From the NCBI GenBank assembly GCA_036446035.1, contig JAZFSG010000078.1, forward strand, positions 1 to 64,000: a stretch of DNA of 64,000 bases, in the 5' to 3' direction. The position numbers were made by a program, and so were the translations under genes. Shown here piece by piece: positions 24,156 to 32,521 of this stretch (positions within the stretch are counted from its first letter, which is position 1; each line of letters opens with the position of its first letter). The stretch is from CAXMQS01 sp036446035 (GTDB lineage: Bacteria > Actinomycetota > Acidimicrobiia > Spongiisociales > JAOTWH01). The notes under the pieces were generated by a model. It was not told where the DNA came from, searched no databases, and was given only the letters and a program-made list of their open reading frames with translations.

Positions 24156-25612
24156 GGACCTACTCCTTGAGGTCGGGTGAGGCTCACGAGGCGCGCCATG
24201 TCATCTTCATCGAGAGCGAACATCTCAGGGTGGTCCTGTCTGAAACCGTCGGACATGGCATAGTCGCCAAACGACACTGCCGAGTCGCCGGCGGCCTCGA
24301 ATGCCGGTTGTACCGTCGGGAGATCGTGGCACTCGCCGCAGAACGGAGAAAAATGGCGGACAGGGTATGCGTTGTGGGTGAACGGATCGATCACCGGGGC
24401 CTCTTCATCGCCGGTGCCGTGACATTCGAGGCAGCTGCCCTGCGATGCCGATTCGATGCTGTGAGGGACCGGCGGCGCGATCGAGTCGGCAAGGCCGGTG
24501 CTACAGACGCCGAGCAGCAAGGCAAGACCGAGCGCCGGTGCCATGGCTGCGACGCGTGTCCGTCGCTTCGCCAAGGCCGGGGAAACCACACCGGTAGGCG
24601 CAGCAGCGATGTCGCCGGCAGCCTCCAGCGGGATACGAACCCAGAGGACGATGTAGTAAAGAAGGCCCACCAGGAAGAAAGCGCTCAGAACGAAGAGGAT
24701 TCGTACGAACAGGACCGTTACTCCGAGATAGCGGGCAACTCCGGCGGCCACTCCGCCGATGAGGCGGCCACGGCGTGCCCGCCGCAGCTCTGGAGCAACG
24801 GGCGTGTCCGCGCTTGTTCCTGGCACGGACACCACTGGGCTGCGAGCTTCCCGGAGACGAGCCCGTTCCGCTGTCACCAACCAGGCGACCGCCCACATCA
24901 GCACGAGGACGCCACCCACGTAGGGACGCGCTGACGCATCGAAACGGAACCGCAACGACGCTATCCCGTAGACCACCATCGACAAACCCGTGGTCCATGC
25001 CGCGAGGGGCCACCCCCTCACCCGCAACGCAGCGAGGTAGCCGGTGGCCAGCAGCGCCAGACCGAAAGCAGCCATTCCCCCCCAGTGGCTTTGGTGGAAG
25101 CGCACGTTGTTGGCGGCCTTGTCGAACTCTTCGGAGAACGCGATGAGGGCAGGGAGGGTCAACATCACCATGAGGAAGAGGAGTCCGCCGGCCGGACTCA
25201 CCCGGGGTCGAAAGATCTCCTGCCGCGACGGATGCAGCATCGCGATCGTCACTGCCGGAACCAGATAGATCAGCGTCGTCCACTCCCATCCGGTTGAGGC
25301 GGTCACTACGACCGTGAGAATCAAGACGACGGCAACCGCCTGCTGCATGCCTGCGATGTGGCGTTCGGGCGATCGCAACTGGACGATCACACCCACCAGC
25401 ACCATCGCCAACAGCATGCCGAAAGTGATCTCGTGCACACGATGCGAGATGTTGTCGTCGAAATCGACGAACCATCCCAGGAACAGAGAGCTGAAAGGAC
25501 TGAACAGATAGAGGAAGGCCGCGAAGGCCACAGTCAACGACACGAAGGCCGTACGCCGTCGGCCCCCGCTGCCGCGTCCCGGCGCCTGCGCAGCTATCGG
25601 CTGTGGCTCCAT
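24152..25612 (-). CDS. polytopic membrane protein with PspC domain and C-terminal di-haem cytochrome c tail
   Basis: 486 residues. About seven or eight membrane helices occupy 22-250. A PspC-like domain follows (about 276-330: RRARRGRLIGGVAAGVARYL, then VGLLYYIVLWVRIP). After another hydrophobic segment (about 355-376) the tail has two CxxCH haem-binding motifs, CLECH at 394-398 and CGECH at 425-429, with extra His nearby (FTHNAYPVRHFSP). The haem tail should lie outside the membrane, as cytochrome c maturation needs. I know of no family with this combination. It is translationally coupled to the SpoIIE/kinase gene, so a redox or envelope-stress sensor feeding the partner switch is plausible. 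Confidence 0.75.
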   Translation of the reverse strand: MEPQPIAAQAPGRGSGGRRRTAFVSLTVAFAAFLYLFSPFSSLFLGWFVDFDDNISHRVHEITFGMLLAMVLVGVIVQLRSPERHIAGMQQAVAVVLILTVVVTASTGWEWTTLIYLVPAVTIAMLHPSRQEIFRPRVSPAGGLLFLMVMLTLPALIAFSEEFDKAANNVRFHQSHWGGMAAFGLALLATGYLAALRVRGWPLAAWTTGLSMVVYGIASLRFRFDASARPYVGGVLVLMWAVAWLVTAERARLREARSPVVSVPGTSADTPVAPELRRARRGRLIGGVAAGVARYLGVTVLFVRILFVLSAFFLVGLLYYIVLWVRIPLEAAGDIAAAPTGVVSPALAKRRTRVAAMAPALGLALLLGVCSTGLADSIAPPVPHSIESASQGSCLECHGTGDEEAPVIDPFTHNAYPVRHFSPFCGECHDLPTVQPAFEAAGDSAVSFGDYAMSDGFRQDHPEMFALDEDDMARLVSLTRPQGVGP

Positions 25613-25633
25613 GGTTTGGGCGATACTCCCCTG

Positions 25634-26050
25634 CTACTCGACAATGATCGCTATTTCGTCCGTCAGGTCCAGAGCCGTGTGGCTACCGTCGGCCACCTGC
25701 AGGCACAACGTATGTTCACCAGGTTCGAGCTCGAGAAGCGCTGTCTCTTGACCCCCTCCGAAGTGGAGATGTTCACCATCGGCTCCGACTGTCAGGCGGG
25801 GCTGCACACACGGCCGATCGATGATGATGTGGAAGTGCCCACGCCCATCACCCACTCCCTCGCTTGCCGGCTCGATTATGAACCCCTCGGCCCCCATGAC
25901 GACCGGGACCGGACTAACGACTACCGCCTCATCGCGGGGCTCCTCGAAGAATACCCTTCCCTCGGCATCGGATGCACAGGCCGCAGTCGCCATCGCTAGC
26001 AAGACTGCCGCAAAGACGTACCGAGCCGCAGATCGTTTACCGATTCCCAT
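25634..26050 (-). CDS. DUF4399 lipoprotein
   Basis: 138 residues from ATG 26050, preceded by GGAGG. Signal peptide ends at MATAAC (lipobox). The mature part reads VFFEEPRDEAVVVSPVPVVM, GDGRGHFHIIID, HLHFGGGQETALLELEPGEH and TLCLQVADGSHTA, the DUF4399 pattern with conserved GHxH and HxHFG histidines. The role is unknown; the His-rich face suggests metal binding. It lies upstream of the PspC/di-haem gene by 21 nt and probably belongs to the same operon. Confidence 0.8.
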   Translation of the reverse strand: MGIGKRSAARYVFAAVLLAMATAACASDAEGRVFFEEPRDEAVVVSPVPVVMGAEGFIIEPASEGVGDGRGHFHIIIDRPCVQPRLTVGADGEHLHFGGGQETALLELEPGEHTLCLQVADGSHTALDLTDEIAIIVE

Positions 26051-26209
26051 CGACGCCTCCCTGGTTTCTGAGCCCACTATCCGCTAACAGCGTCCGCCAG
26101 GCGTTACGAAAGTCGGTCATTCCGAATTTGGCGCGCCTAGCTGTACCGTTACCTGCATGCAGATATCCAGTTTTCGTCACGCAACCGAGCCCCCGCCAGC
26201 GAGGCCAGC

Positions 26210-29083
26210 ATGGCGGGACTGACGATCAATCTGCTGGGCCCCCCTGTGGTCGAGTCCGATGGGATCCCGATCGAGGTTGACACCCGCAAGGCCGTGGCAC
26301 TGCTGGCCTACTTAGCTGTCACCGGCAGGGCTGAGACACGCGACAGCCTCTCCGTGCTGTTGTGGCCCGACAACGACCACTCACGGGGTCGCGCCGCTCT
26401 TCGTCGCACCTTGTCAGTGCTGCGCAAAGCCCTCGATCATCGCTGGCTCGTGATCGAGGGTCAGACTGTGGCGCTCCCGATTGGCAGCGATATGCGGATC
26501 GACGTCCGGCTGTTTGAGGATCGGCTCGCCGCCACCAAGCTGCACCCTCATCCAGCTTCCGCTGTCTGCAACCAGTGCCTGCAGTTTCTCGAGGAGGCCG
26601 TTGCCCAATACCGCGGTGACTTCCTCACCGGCTTCACGCTGCGGGATAGCGCGAACTTCGACGACTGGCAGCTCGCGCAGGGTGAGCACCACCGAAGAGA
26701 ATTCACGGGTGCGCTCAGAGACCTGACCGATTCGTACAGGCGTCTCGGAAGATCTGATGACGCCATCGCGGCTTTGAGCAGATGGCTCGAAGCCGATCCA
26801 CTCGTGGAGTCGGCTCATCGCTCACTCATGGAGGTCTACGCGTCAGCAGGTGATCGATCGCGCGCTCTAGAGCAATACCAGAAGTGCATACGGGTCCTCG
26901 ACCGAGAACTCGGAGTCTCTCCACTAGAGGAGACCGTCGACCTGTACCACGAGTTGAAAGTCGGACGGATCCCCGTCCGGGCCAAGGCGCAGCCGACCAA
27001 AGTGGAGTCACTTGTAGACAGCGAGGCTCGCCCGCCATCTCGTCTCCGAGCTCCCCTCGTTGGCCGAGCGAGCGATCTCGAAACAGTCTCCGTCGAGCTT
27101 GCTAGAGGCAATCGGCTGATCGCCATCGAGGGCGAAGCCGGAATCGGCAAGACTCGCCTCGCAGAGGAGGTCCTCGCCGCGGCGGCGGCACAGGGAATCA
27201 CAGTCATCGCGGCGCACTGCCATCAAGGAGAGGAGGATCTCGCGTTCGGAGTCCTCGCCGAGTTGCTAACGATCGGTGGCCGTGCCGAGGACGCCCGGAC
27301 GCGTCTCGCCTCGATTCCCTCCTTTGCCGTTGGCGAGGCGTCATCGCTGGCTCCGTCACTCGGTGACCTCGTCCCCGCCATGCCACCGCACGTGCCTCTC
27401 TCTGGAGCGGCGGCCGATGCTCGGCTGCTTGATGGGGTTGCGGAGGCGTTGCGAGCCCTCTGCGGCGAAGGCGGAGTTCTCTTCATCGATGACGTCCAAT
27501 GGGCCGACGCGGCGTCCCTCAAGGTCTTGGGATACATGGTTCGTCGCCTGCCTGAAAGCGGGCCCTCTATCCTGGTGACGTCACGAACCGAGGCGCTGCG
27601 AGCAGACCACCCGCTGCACGAGATGCTGCATACGGCTCGCCGCAATGGAGCATCCGCCTCTCTGTCTCTGGCCCGACTCGACAGAGATGAGGTCGCCGAG
27701 CTGGTTACGGCAGCTTCGCCGCACGCAGCGGCACAACCCGACCTCGACATACTGTTCGAAGAGACAGAGGGAGTTCCCTTCTTCGTCGTCGAGTATCTGG
27801 ATGCCTTTCGGCTCGATGGCGAAATCGATAGTGGTCGACTCCCAGTCTCCGTTCGCGACTTGCTCTCGTCGAAGCTGGCGGGACTAACCGAGATGGGGCG
27901 CCAAGTCGCGGCAACGGCTTCTGTGGTCGGACGAGCCTTCGACCTGGATCTGGTCCGGGAGGTAAGCGGGCGAAGCCCGGAGGAGGTCGTGGAGGCGGTA
28001 GAGGAGCTCTGCCAACGCGGAGTCCTAGGAGCGCCCAGCGGGGACTCCTCCTCGTTCGACTTCGCCCACGACAAGCTCAAGGAAGTCGTCTACGAGGACA
28101 CGAACCCAGCGCGCCGCCGACTCCTCCATCGCCGAGTCGCCTCTGCTCTGGTGGGTGTCACCCGATCCGGCACCGCTGCTCCGTCCGCCGAGGTTGCGCG
28201 GCACTACCAACTCGCTGGTGACGACGCAGAGGCTGCCGCTCACTATCTCGAGGCCGGCCGTCGCGCTTTCGCCATGCATGCCAACACTCAAGCCAAGGAA
28301 TATCTGCTAACTGCATTGGCACTTGGTCACACCGAAGAGGGCTCTATTCACAGAGAGATCGGTGACATCGAATTGCTCGCAGGCGACTACCAGGCAGCGC
28401 TGTCCAGCTACGAGCGTGCCGCCGCCATGAGTAGCCCGGACGCAAGGCCCGATGTCGAGCGTCGGCTGGGTGCCCTGCATCATCGCACAGGTCAGTTCGA
28501 CTCCGCTCGCGCCTATTTCCAAACTGCCCGCGACTCGCTTGTTGCTGGGGAGCGAACCGCCGCTGCCTCCATGACCTCTGCCGACTGGGCATTGACCGAA
28601 ATCAAGGTCGGCAACCTAGGCCGTGCCCGCTTTCTTGCGGAGGAGGCGATGGAGTTGGCCCTTCTCAGCGAGGACTCCGGCGCCCTGGCCCAGGGACACA
28701 ACACGCTCGGCATCCTGGCGACGGAAGAAGGCGACTATCCGGGAGCTGCGCACCATCTCGAGCAGGGCCTGGCGATGGCGGATGAGGTTGGTGGCGGTGC
28801 CATCAGGGTGGCTGCTCTGAACAACCTTGCTCGTGCCACTGCACGAATCGGCGATCTCGATCGTGGACGGGCATTGGCCGAGGCAGCACTTGAAGAGAGC
28901 GTTGCCATCGGCGACCGTCATCGCGAGGCTGCTCTCCACAACAACCTTGCAGACCTACTCCACGCGACAGGCGACGTCGACGAATCTATGAAGCATCTCA
29001 AGAAGGCACTTCAGGGCTTCGCAGAGATCGAGCTCGGCGCCGATCTGTCGCACCCCGAGATATGGAAGCTGGCCCAGTGGTGA
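26210..29083 (+). CDS. SARP/AfsR-like regulator: winged helix, BTAD, AAA ATPase, TPR
   Basis: 957 residues. N-terminal winged-helix DNA-binding region (about 1-95: LLAYLAVTGRAETRDSLSVL and LWPD, then RAALRRTLSVLRKAL). BTAD domain about 96-250 (FDDWQLAQGEHHRREFTGAL; SLMEVYASAGDRSRALEQYQ). AAA/STAND ATPase about 280-600 with Walker A EGEAGIGKTRLAEEV (about 307-321) and Walker B VLFIDDVQWAD. TPR-like repeats fill about 640-957. There is no C-terminal LuxR HTH. SARPs activate transcription at direct heptamer repeats. Upstream 26093-26209 has CGTTACG (26102) and CGTTACC (26147). It may control the following two genes, before which a CGTAACG direct repeat lies. Confidence 0.88.
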   Translation: MAGLTINLLGPPVVESDGIPIEVDTRKAVALLAYLAVTGRAETRDSLSVLLWPDNDHSRGRAALRRTLSVLRKALDHRWLVIEGQTVALPIGSDMRIDVRLFEDRLAATKLHPHPASAVCNQCLQFLEEAVAQYRGDFLTGFTLRDSANFDDWQLAQGEHHRREFTGALRDLTDSYRRLGRSDDAIAALSRWLEADPLVESAHRSLMEVYASAGDRSRALEQYQKCIRVLDRELGVSPLEETVDLYHELKVGRIPVRAKAQPTKVESLVDSEARPPSRLRAPLVGRASDLETVSVELARGNRLIAIEGEAGIGKTRLAEEVLAAAAAQGITVIAAHCHQGEEDLAFGVLAELLTIGGRAEDARTRLASIPSFAVGEASSLAPSLGDLVPAMPPHVPLSGAAADARLLDGVAEALRALCGEGGVLFIDDVQWADAASLKVLGYMVRRLPESGPSILVTSRTEALRADHPLHEMLHTARRNGASASLSLARLDRDEVAELVTAASPHAAAQPDLDILFEETEGVPFFVVEYLDAFRLDGEIDSGRLPVSVRDLLSSKLAGLTEMGRQVAATASVVGRAFDLDLVREVSGRSPEEVVEAVEELCQRGVLGAPSGDSSSFDFAHDKLKEVVYEDTNPARRRLLHRRVASALVGVTRSGTAAPSAEVARHYQLAGDDAEAAAHYLEAGRRAFAMHANTQAKEYLLTALALGHTEEGSIHREIGDIELLAGDYQAALSSYERAAAMSSPDARPDVERRLGALHHRTGQFDSARAYFQTARDSLVAGERTAAASMTSADWALTEIKVGNLGRARFLAEEAMELALLSEDSGALAQGHNTLGILATEEGDYPGAAHHLEQGLAMADEVGGGAIRVAALNNLARATARIGDLDRGRALAEAALEESVAIGDRHREAALHNNLADLLHATGDVDESMKHLKKALQGFAEIELGADLSHPEIWKLAQW

Positions 29084-29114
29084 GGTTGAAGCCGGCCTGA
29101 TACTGGGTCCATTT

Positions 29115-29132
29115 CGTAACGGTCGCGTAACG
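29115..29132 (+). promoter_or_regulatory. direct heptamer repeat, SARP-type candidate operator
   Basis: CGTAACG-GTCG-CGTAACG: two identical 7-bp repeats separated by 4 bp, an 11-bp period. That is the site architecture reported for SARP activators. It lies 48 bp upstream of the start codon of the next gene and 32 bp after the SARP-like regulator gene. Confidence 0.55.
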
Positions 29133-29179
29133 CGACGATGTCATCCTGTCCTCATGAACGGATCCGAGGAGGCGAGGAC

Positions 29180-29824
29180 ATGTTGACACAGAGCATCACC
29201 CGGTGGAGAGGAGAGACTGATCGAGAGCGATCTGCGCTGCTGCTCGCACTCTTGGTGGGGTTCCCTCTCTTCGCGACGTTGAACGGCCTGTTTCTCTTCA
29301 CCCCCGTCGTCGGCATCGTGGGGATGGCGATACTCGTGGCAGTTGGGGTCAATGCTCTGATCCACGTCCGACGGGCACCTCGGTTGGTGCTGTCGGGATT
29401 GGCTGGAGGGGGCATAGCCGGACTTGTCGCTCTAGGGGCGGGCTCTCGCCTCGCGATGCGGGTCGTGTCTATCACCGGCGGCAGGCGGGAAGTGAGTGCC
29501 GACGGCACGATGTTCCTCCTCATCGCCGGCGCCATGTTGGGAGCGATTATCGGCCTGTCCCTGGCCGGCGTTCTCCGCCTGTGGCGGGTGCGCGGTTGGG
29601 TCGTCGGCACCATCCTGATGGTGTTCTTCGGTTCGTTGTTGCTGGTCGGGTCCGATACGCGAAGCGAGTTGTTCGATGAGGGGCTGGGCATCTGGTTGAA
29701 CCTGCCCATGTTCCTCGGCGTCTTCGTCCTGTACGGAGTCCTGGCCGTCCAGTCGATCGGTTGGGTCGATGCCAGGCTGCCGACTATCGGAATGGCTCGA
29801 TATCCCATGCCTGAGCGGCCTTGA
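29180..29824 (+). CDS. polytopic membrane protein of unknown function
   Basis: 214 residues from ATG 29180, preceded by GAGGCGAGG. About six hydrophobic helices: 22-40, 43-63, 72-92, 111-133, 140-160 and 175-198. No transporter or enzyme signature is visible. It lies directly downstream of the SARP-type repeat and overlaps or abuts the next gene (TTGA at 29821), so the two form an operon likely controlled by the SARP-like protein. Confidence 0.65.
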   Translation: MLTQSITRWRGETDRERSALLLALLVGFPLFATLNGLFLFTPVVGIVGMAILVAVGVNALIHVRRAPRLVLSGLAGGGIAGLVALGAGSRLAMRVVSITGGRREVSADGTMFLLIAGAMLGAIIGLSLAGVLRLWRVRGWVVGTILMVFFGSLLLVGSDTRSELFDEGLGIWLNLPMFLGVFVLYGVLAVQSIGWVDARLPTIGMARYPMPERP

Positions 29825-29844
29825 GGCGAGTGGCAAGGCCAACT

Positions 29845-31377
29845 ATGCGCACAACTGCTGCTCGCACCTCCGGCATGGTCTTGTTGGCGTTGGCTGCCGC
29901 CGCCTGTACCCCAGGACGGGCCGACATCTCGACTCCTGGCCCAGAAGGACCAGCGGCGTCGTCCACGCTGACGACCGACCCTCCGCCTGCCACGACGACC
30001 AGCCAGGCCCCGACCGATGACCGACGGCCGGTGATCCTCGATTACTCGCCAACCGTCTCCGACCTGGGTGCGTTGGCACTCCTCGCAGCTCACCCTGACA
30101 TACGCCTCATCGCCGTCACACTGCCCGGAACCGGTGAGTCCTACTGCGAGCCCGGGGTCGCACACACCAGAGGCGTCCTCGTTCAGCTGGATCAGAAGGA
30201 CATCCCGGTCGCCTGCGGTCCCGACGATCCTCTGTCAGGATGGAACGCCTTCCCGACCTCTTGGAGGATCGCTTCCAACGAGATGGAGCTCCCGATCGCC
30301 GAGCCGAACGAGACGCGCTCCGCGCCTGATCTGATCGTCGATCTGGTGCGCTCATCCGACGTTCCAGTCGAGATCGTTGCGGTCGGACCACTCACCAACG
30401 TGGCCATCGCTCTCCAGTCCGCACCCGATATGACGTCGAATGTGGCCGGGATAACCATCATGGGTGGCGCCGTAGACATCGCTGGAAACGTCTTCAGAAA
30501 CGAGGTCGCCGAGTGGAACATCTGGGTGGATCCGACCGCCGCCGGTGTGGTCCTCGCCTCAGGAGCGCCGGTCACCTTGGTTCCCCTGAACGCCACCAAC
30601 CACACCCCGACCGGACGGATCTTCTACGACGCGCTCCTAGCTGCCGAGAGCACACCTGAGTCAAGCCTCGTCAGCGGCATATGGAGGGCCGCCGAGGAGC
30701 AGGTGACCAATCCCGACGGTTTCTGGTTCTTCTGGGACGAGTTGGCGGCGGCCGTGCTGGTAGACAGCTCCATCGTCAGCTTTGAGACTCGCACCCTCGT
30801 GGTCGACGATGACCTTCGCGAGAACAAAGGCTGGACCAGAGAAGACCCGTCGGGCACTGCAGTGAGAGTGGCAGTGAGCTCGAATCGCCTTGCCTTCGAG
30901 ACCCTCTTTCTCGAGACGCTCGTCGGCGGTCCCGTCGACCTCGGCTATCTCGAGGCGACTCCCGCTGAGATCACCTATCTAACCGAAGTCGCTGCGATCG
31001 CAGATGAAACGCAGGTGGCGATCGACGATCTGTTCGAAGCTGCAGCTGCCGACATCGATCCGAGCCAGGACGATGACGAAGGATTCTTCCTGCTCCTCCT
31101 GACGATCCTGTCCCAGGCCGTCGACGGCCCACTCGCCGAGCAGTTGATGGGCCTGGCGGCGCTCGACGTTCCACCAAGCCTGGCAGAGAATCACCGGCAA
31201 TACCTCGCGGCCTTGAGCGGCTTGATCGATTCGCGCGACGAGATGATGGCCGTGCTTGAAGCTGATGGCACCATCGATGCCTTCGAACAGTTCCTAGAGC
31301 CATCAACGGAGGCATGTCTCGCGATTCAGCGGGAAGCCGACGTCCGTCTCCTTGACATCGATGCCATGTGCTTCTGA
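29845..31377 (+). CDS. lipoprotein with inosine/uridine-preferring nucleoside hydrolase domain
   Basis: 510 residues from ATG 29845 (TTG 29821 is an alternative). Signal peptide MRTTAARTSGMVLLALAAAAC ends in a lipobox, then a Pro/Thr-rich linker. The hydrolase domain begins VILDYSPTVSDLGALALL; the usual DxDxGxDD calcium loop is degenerate, with the last Asp replaced by Leu. Later motifs are better kept: VGPLTNVAIAL, GGAVDIAGN and EWNIWVDPTAAG. The C-terminal about 150 residues have no similarity I recognise. It may be a surface nucleosidase with altered metal binding or a non-catalytic binder. It is the second gene after the SARP-type site. Confidence 0.78.
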   Translation: MRTTAARTSGMVLLALAAAACTPGRADISTPGPEGPAASSTLTTDPPPATTTSQAPTDDRRPVILDYSPTVSDLGALALLAAHPDIRLIAVTLPGTGESYCEPGVAHTRGVLVQLDQKDIPVACGPDDPLSGWNAFPTSWRIASNEMELPIAEPNETRSAPDLIVDLVRSSDVPVEIVAVGPLTNVAIALQSAPDMTSNVAGITIMGGAVDIAGNVFRNEVAEWNIWVDPTAAGVVLASGAPVTLVPLNATNHTPTGRIFYDALLAAESTPESSLVSGIWRAAEEQVTNPDGFWFFWDELAAAVLVDSSIVSFETRTLVVDDDLRENKGWTREDPSGTAVRVAVSSNRLAFETLFLETLVGGPVDLGYLEATPAEITYLTEVAAIADETQVAIDDLFEAAAADIDPSQDDDEGFFLLLLTILSQAVDGPLAEQLMGLAALDVPPSLAENHRQYLAALSGLIDSRDEMMAVLEADGTIDAFEQFLEPSTEACLAIQREADVRLLDIDAMCF

Positions 31378-31548
31378 TCGCTGGGCAGGCAGTCTTCGCT
31401 CCGAACACAAGGTCCCCCTACCGGCTTGCCAACCAGCGGCCCCAGTCCCGGAGTCTCAGTAGCACTTGGGTAACAATTGCCCATCGGAGCCGAAGTAGGT
31501 CAGTGGCACAACAAGACCACCACCAAAAGGTCACCGGCGCCTCTCAAG
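31378..31548. other. intergenic region between nucleoside hydrolase gene and tRNA-Leu
   Basis: About 170 bases without a supported gene. It is the common 3' flank of the hydrolase gene and of the minus-strand tRNA-Leu. I see no clear hairpin with a T-run and no repeat. Confidence 0.5.
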
Positions 31549-31632
31549 TGCCCGGGGCAGGGCTCGAACCTGCACGCCCCGAAGGGCCGCGGATTTTAAG
31601 TCCGCTACGTCTGCCAATTCCGTCACCCGGGC
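31549..31632 (-). tRNA. tRNA-Leu (anticodon TAA)
   Basis: 84-nt cloverleaf on the minus strand. Acceptor GCCCGGG pairs with CCCGGGC, followed by discriminator A. Anticodon stem GCGGA/TCCGC encloses CTTAAAA, giving anticodon TAA (reads UUA). A variable arm (GGCCCTTCGGGGCG) of the class II type and T arm GCAGG-TTCGAGC-CCTGC are present. No CCA is encoded. It lies 32 nt beyond the end of the DUF501 gene. Confidence 0.95.
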
Positions 31633-31664
31633 AGCCCCAGAAGCTTACGGTTCATGGCCCGCAG

Positions 31665-32156
31665 CTACGGGAGGGGCGGCTCCCGCCACTCGGCGTTCAC
31701 CGATCCGTCGGAGAGAACGCAGGGCGCCGTGCAGTCGAGTGGCTCGACTCTTGGCGCGGTCCACTCCCCTGCCGGGTTGTCGCCGCCCGCCGCGTAGTCG
31801 GCGTAATGAGCGTGCAGGCATTTGAGGCCCGCACCCTTGATGCCGGCGACACCCCCTGCGTCATCGCCGCGGTCAGCCGCGTACCTGACGTGGGCGTCTC
31901 GCATGCGCTGTGCAAGCTCAGGAGTCTCGTCGAGCAGCCGCTGCGCTTCCACCACCCCTCCGGCAGCCTCTACTCGACCAATCCGTGCCACGGCGAGCGG
32001 GCAGGTCAGCCAGTACCGCGTCGGGAACGGCGTCCCATCTTCGAGGGCCGGCGGCATCCTCGCCACAACGGGGAGGCGGAGATGACAGCGGACGACAACA
32101 TCGGCCTCGGCGCGAGAAGGCCGTCCTATCTGGGCGGAGATGACCGCCCGCGTCAC
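31665..32156 (-). CDS. DUF501 family protein
   Basis: 163 residues from GTG 32156, overlapping the ftsB stop (GTGA). Typical DUF501 features: AQIGRPSRA, VVVRCHLRLP, FPTRYWLTCP and KCLHAHYADYAAGGDNP. Function is unknown, but the gene follows eno and ftsB in many actinobacteria, as it does here, and is part of the same minus-strand operon. Conserved Cys/His residues (RCH, CLHAH) suggest metal binding. Confidence 0.85.
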   Translation of the reverse strand: MTRAVISAQIGRPSRAEADVVVRCHLRLPVVARMPPALEDGTPFPTRYWLTCPLAVARIGRVEAAGGVVEAQRLLDETPELAQRMRDAHVRYAADRGDDAGGVAGIKGAGLKCLHAHYADYAAGGDNPAGEWTAPRVEPLDCTAPCVLSDGSVNAEWREPPLP

Positions 32157-32521
32157 GGATCGAGGTCTTGTCCGGTCAGGAAGTCGGTTATCGGATCCCA
32201 CCAATGGCGACGCGGCGCCTCGACTGTGGCCTCGGGAACGGTCGGTGCCACGGAACCAGGCTTCGTCACCACGACGTAGGCCACCTCACCAGGACGCACA
32301 TACCCGAACTCCTCGCGAGCGAGACGCTCGACCTCGTCGGGGGCTTCGAGGAGGAGAGCAGCTTCTTCCAGACGCGTCGTCTCGCTCTCCAAGGCAGCGA
32401 GCTTCTCCTCGGAGAGCGCCACGGCTCGCCCCTGCGCGATGATCTGGCGGAAGGGCAGGATGCCGGACATCGTCGCGGCTAGAGCGAACAACAGCAGCAA
32501 AAGCAACGGAGAGCGCCTCAT
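32153..32521 (-). CDS. ftsB: FtsB/DivIC-like septum protein
   Basis: 122 residues from ATG 32521, overlapping the enolase stop (ATGA). A short N-terminal arm, one membrane helix (LLLLLLFALAATMSGILPF), then an extracellular coiled coil (ALSEEKLAALESETTRLEE) and a C-terminal region with AREEFGYVRPGEVAYVV, the hallmark of FtsB/DivIC. It would join FtsL and FtsQ in the divisome. The eno-ftsB-DUF501 order supports the call. Confidence 0.88.
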   Translation of the reverse strand: MRRSPLLLLLLFALAATMSGILPFRQIIAQGRAVALSEEKLAALESETTRLEEAALLLEAPDEVERLAREEFGYVRPGEVAYVVVTKPGSVAPTVPEATVEAPRRHWWDPITDFLTGQDLDP

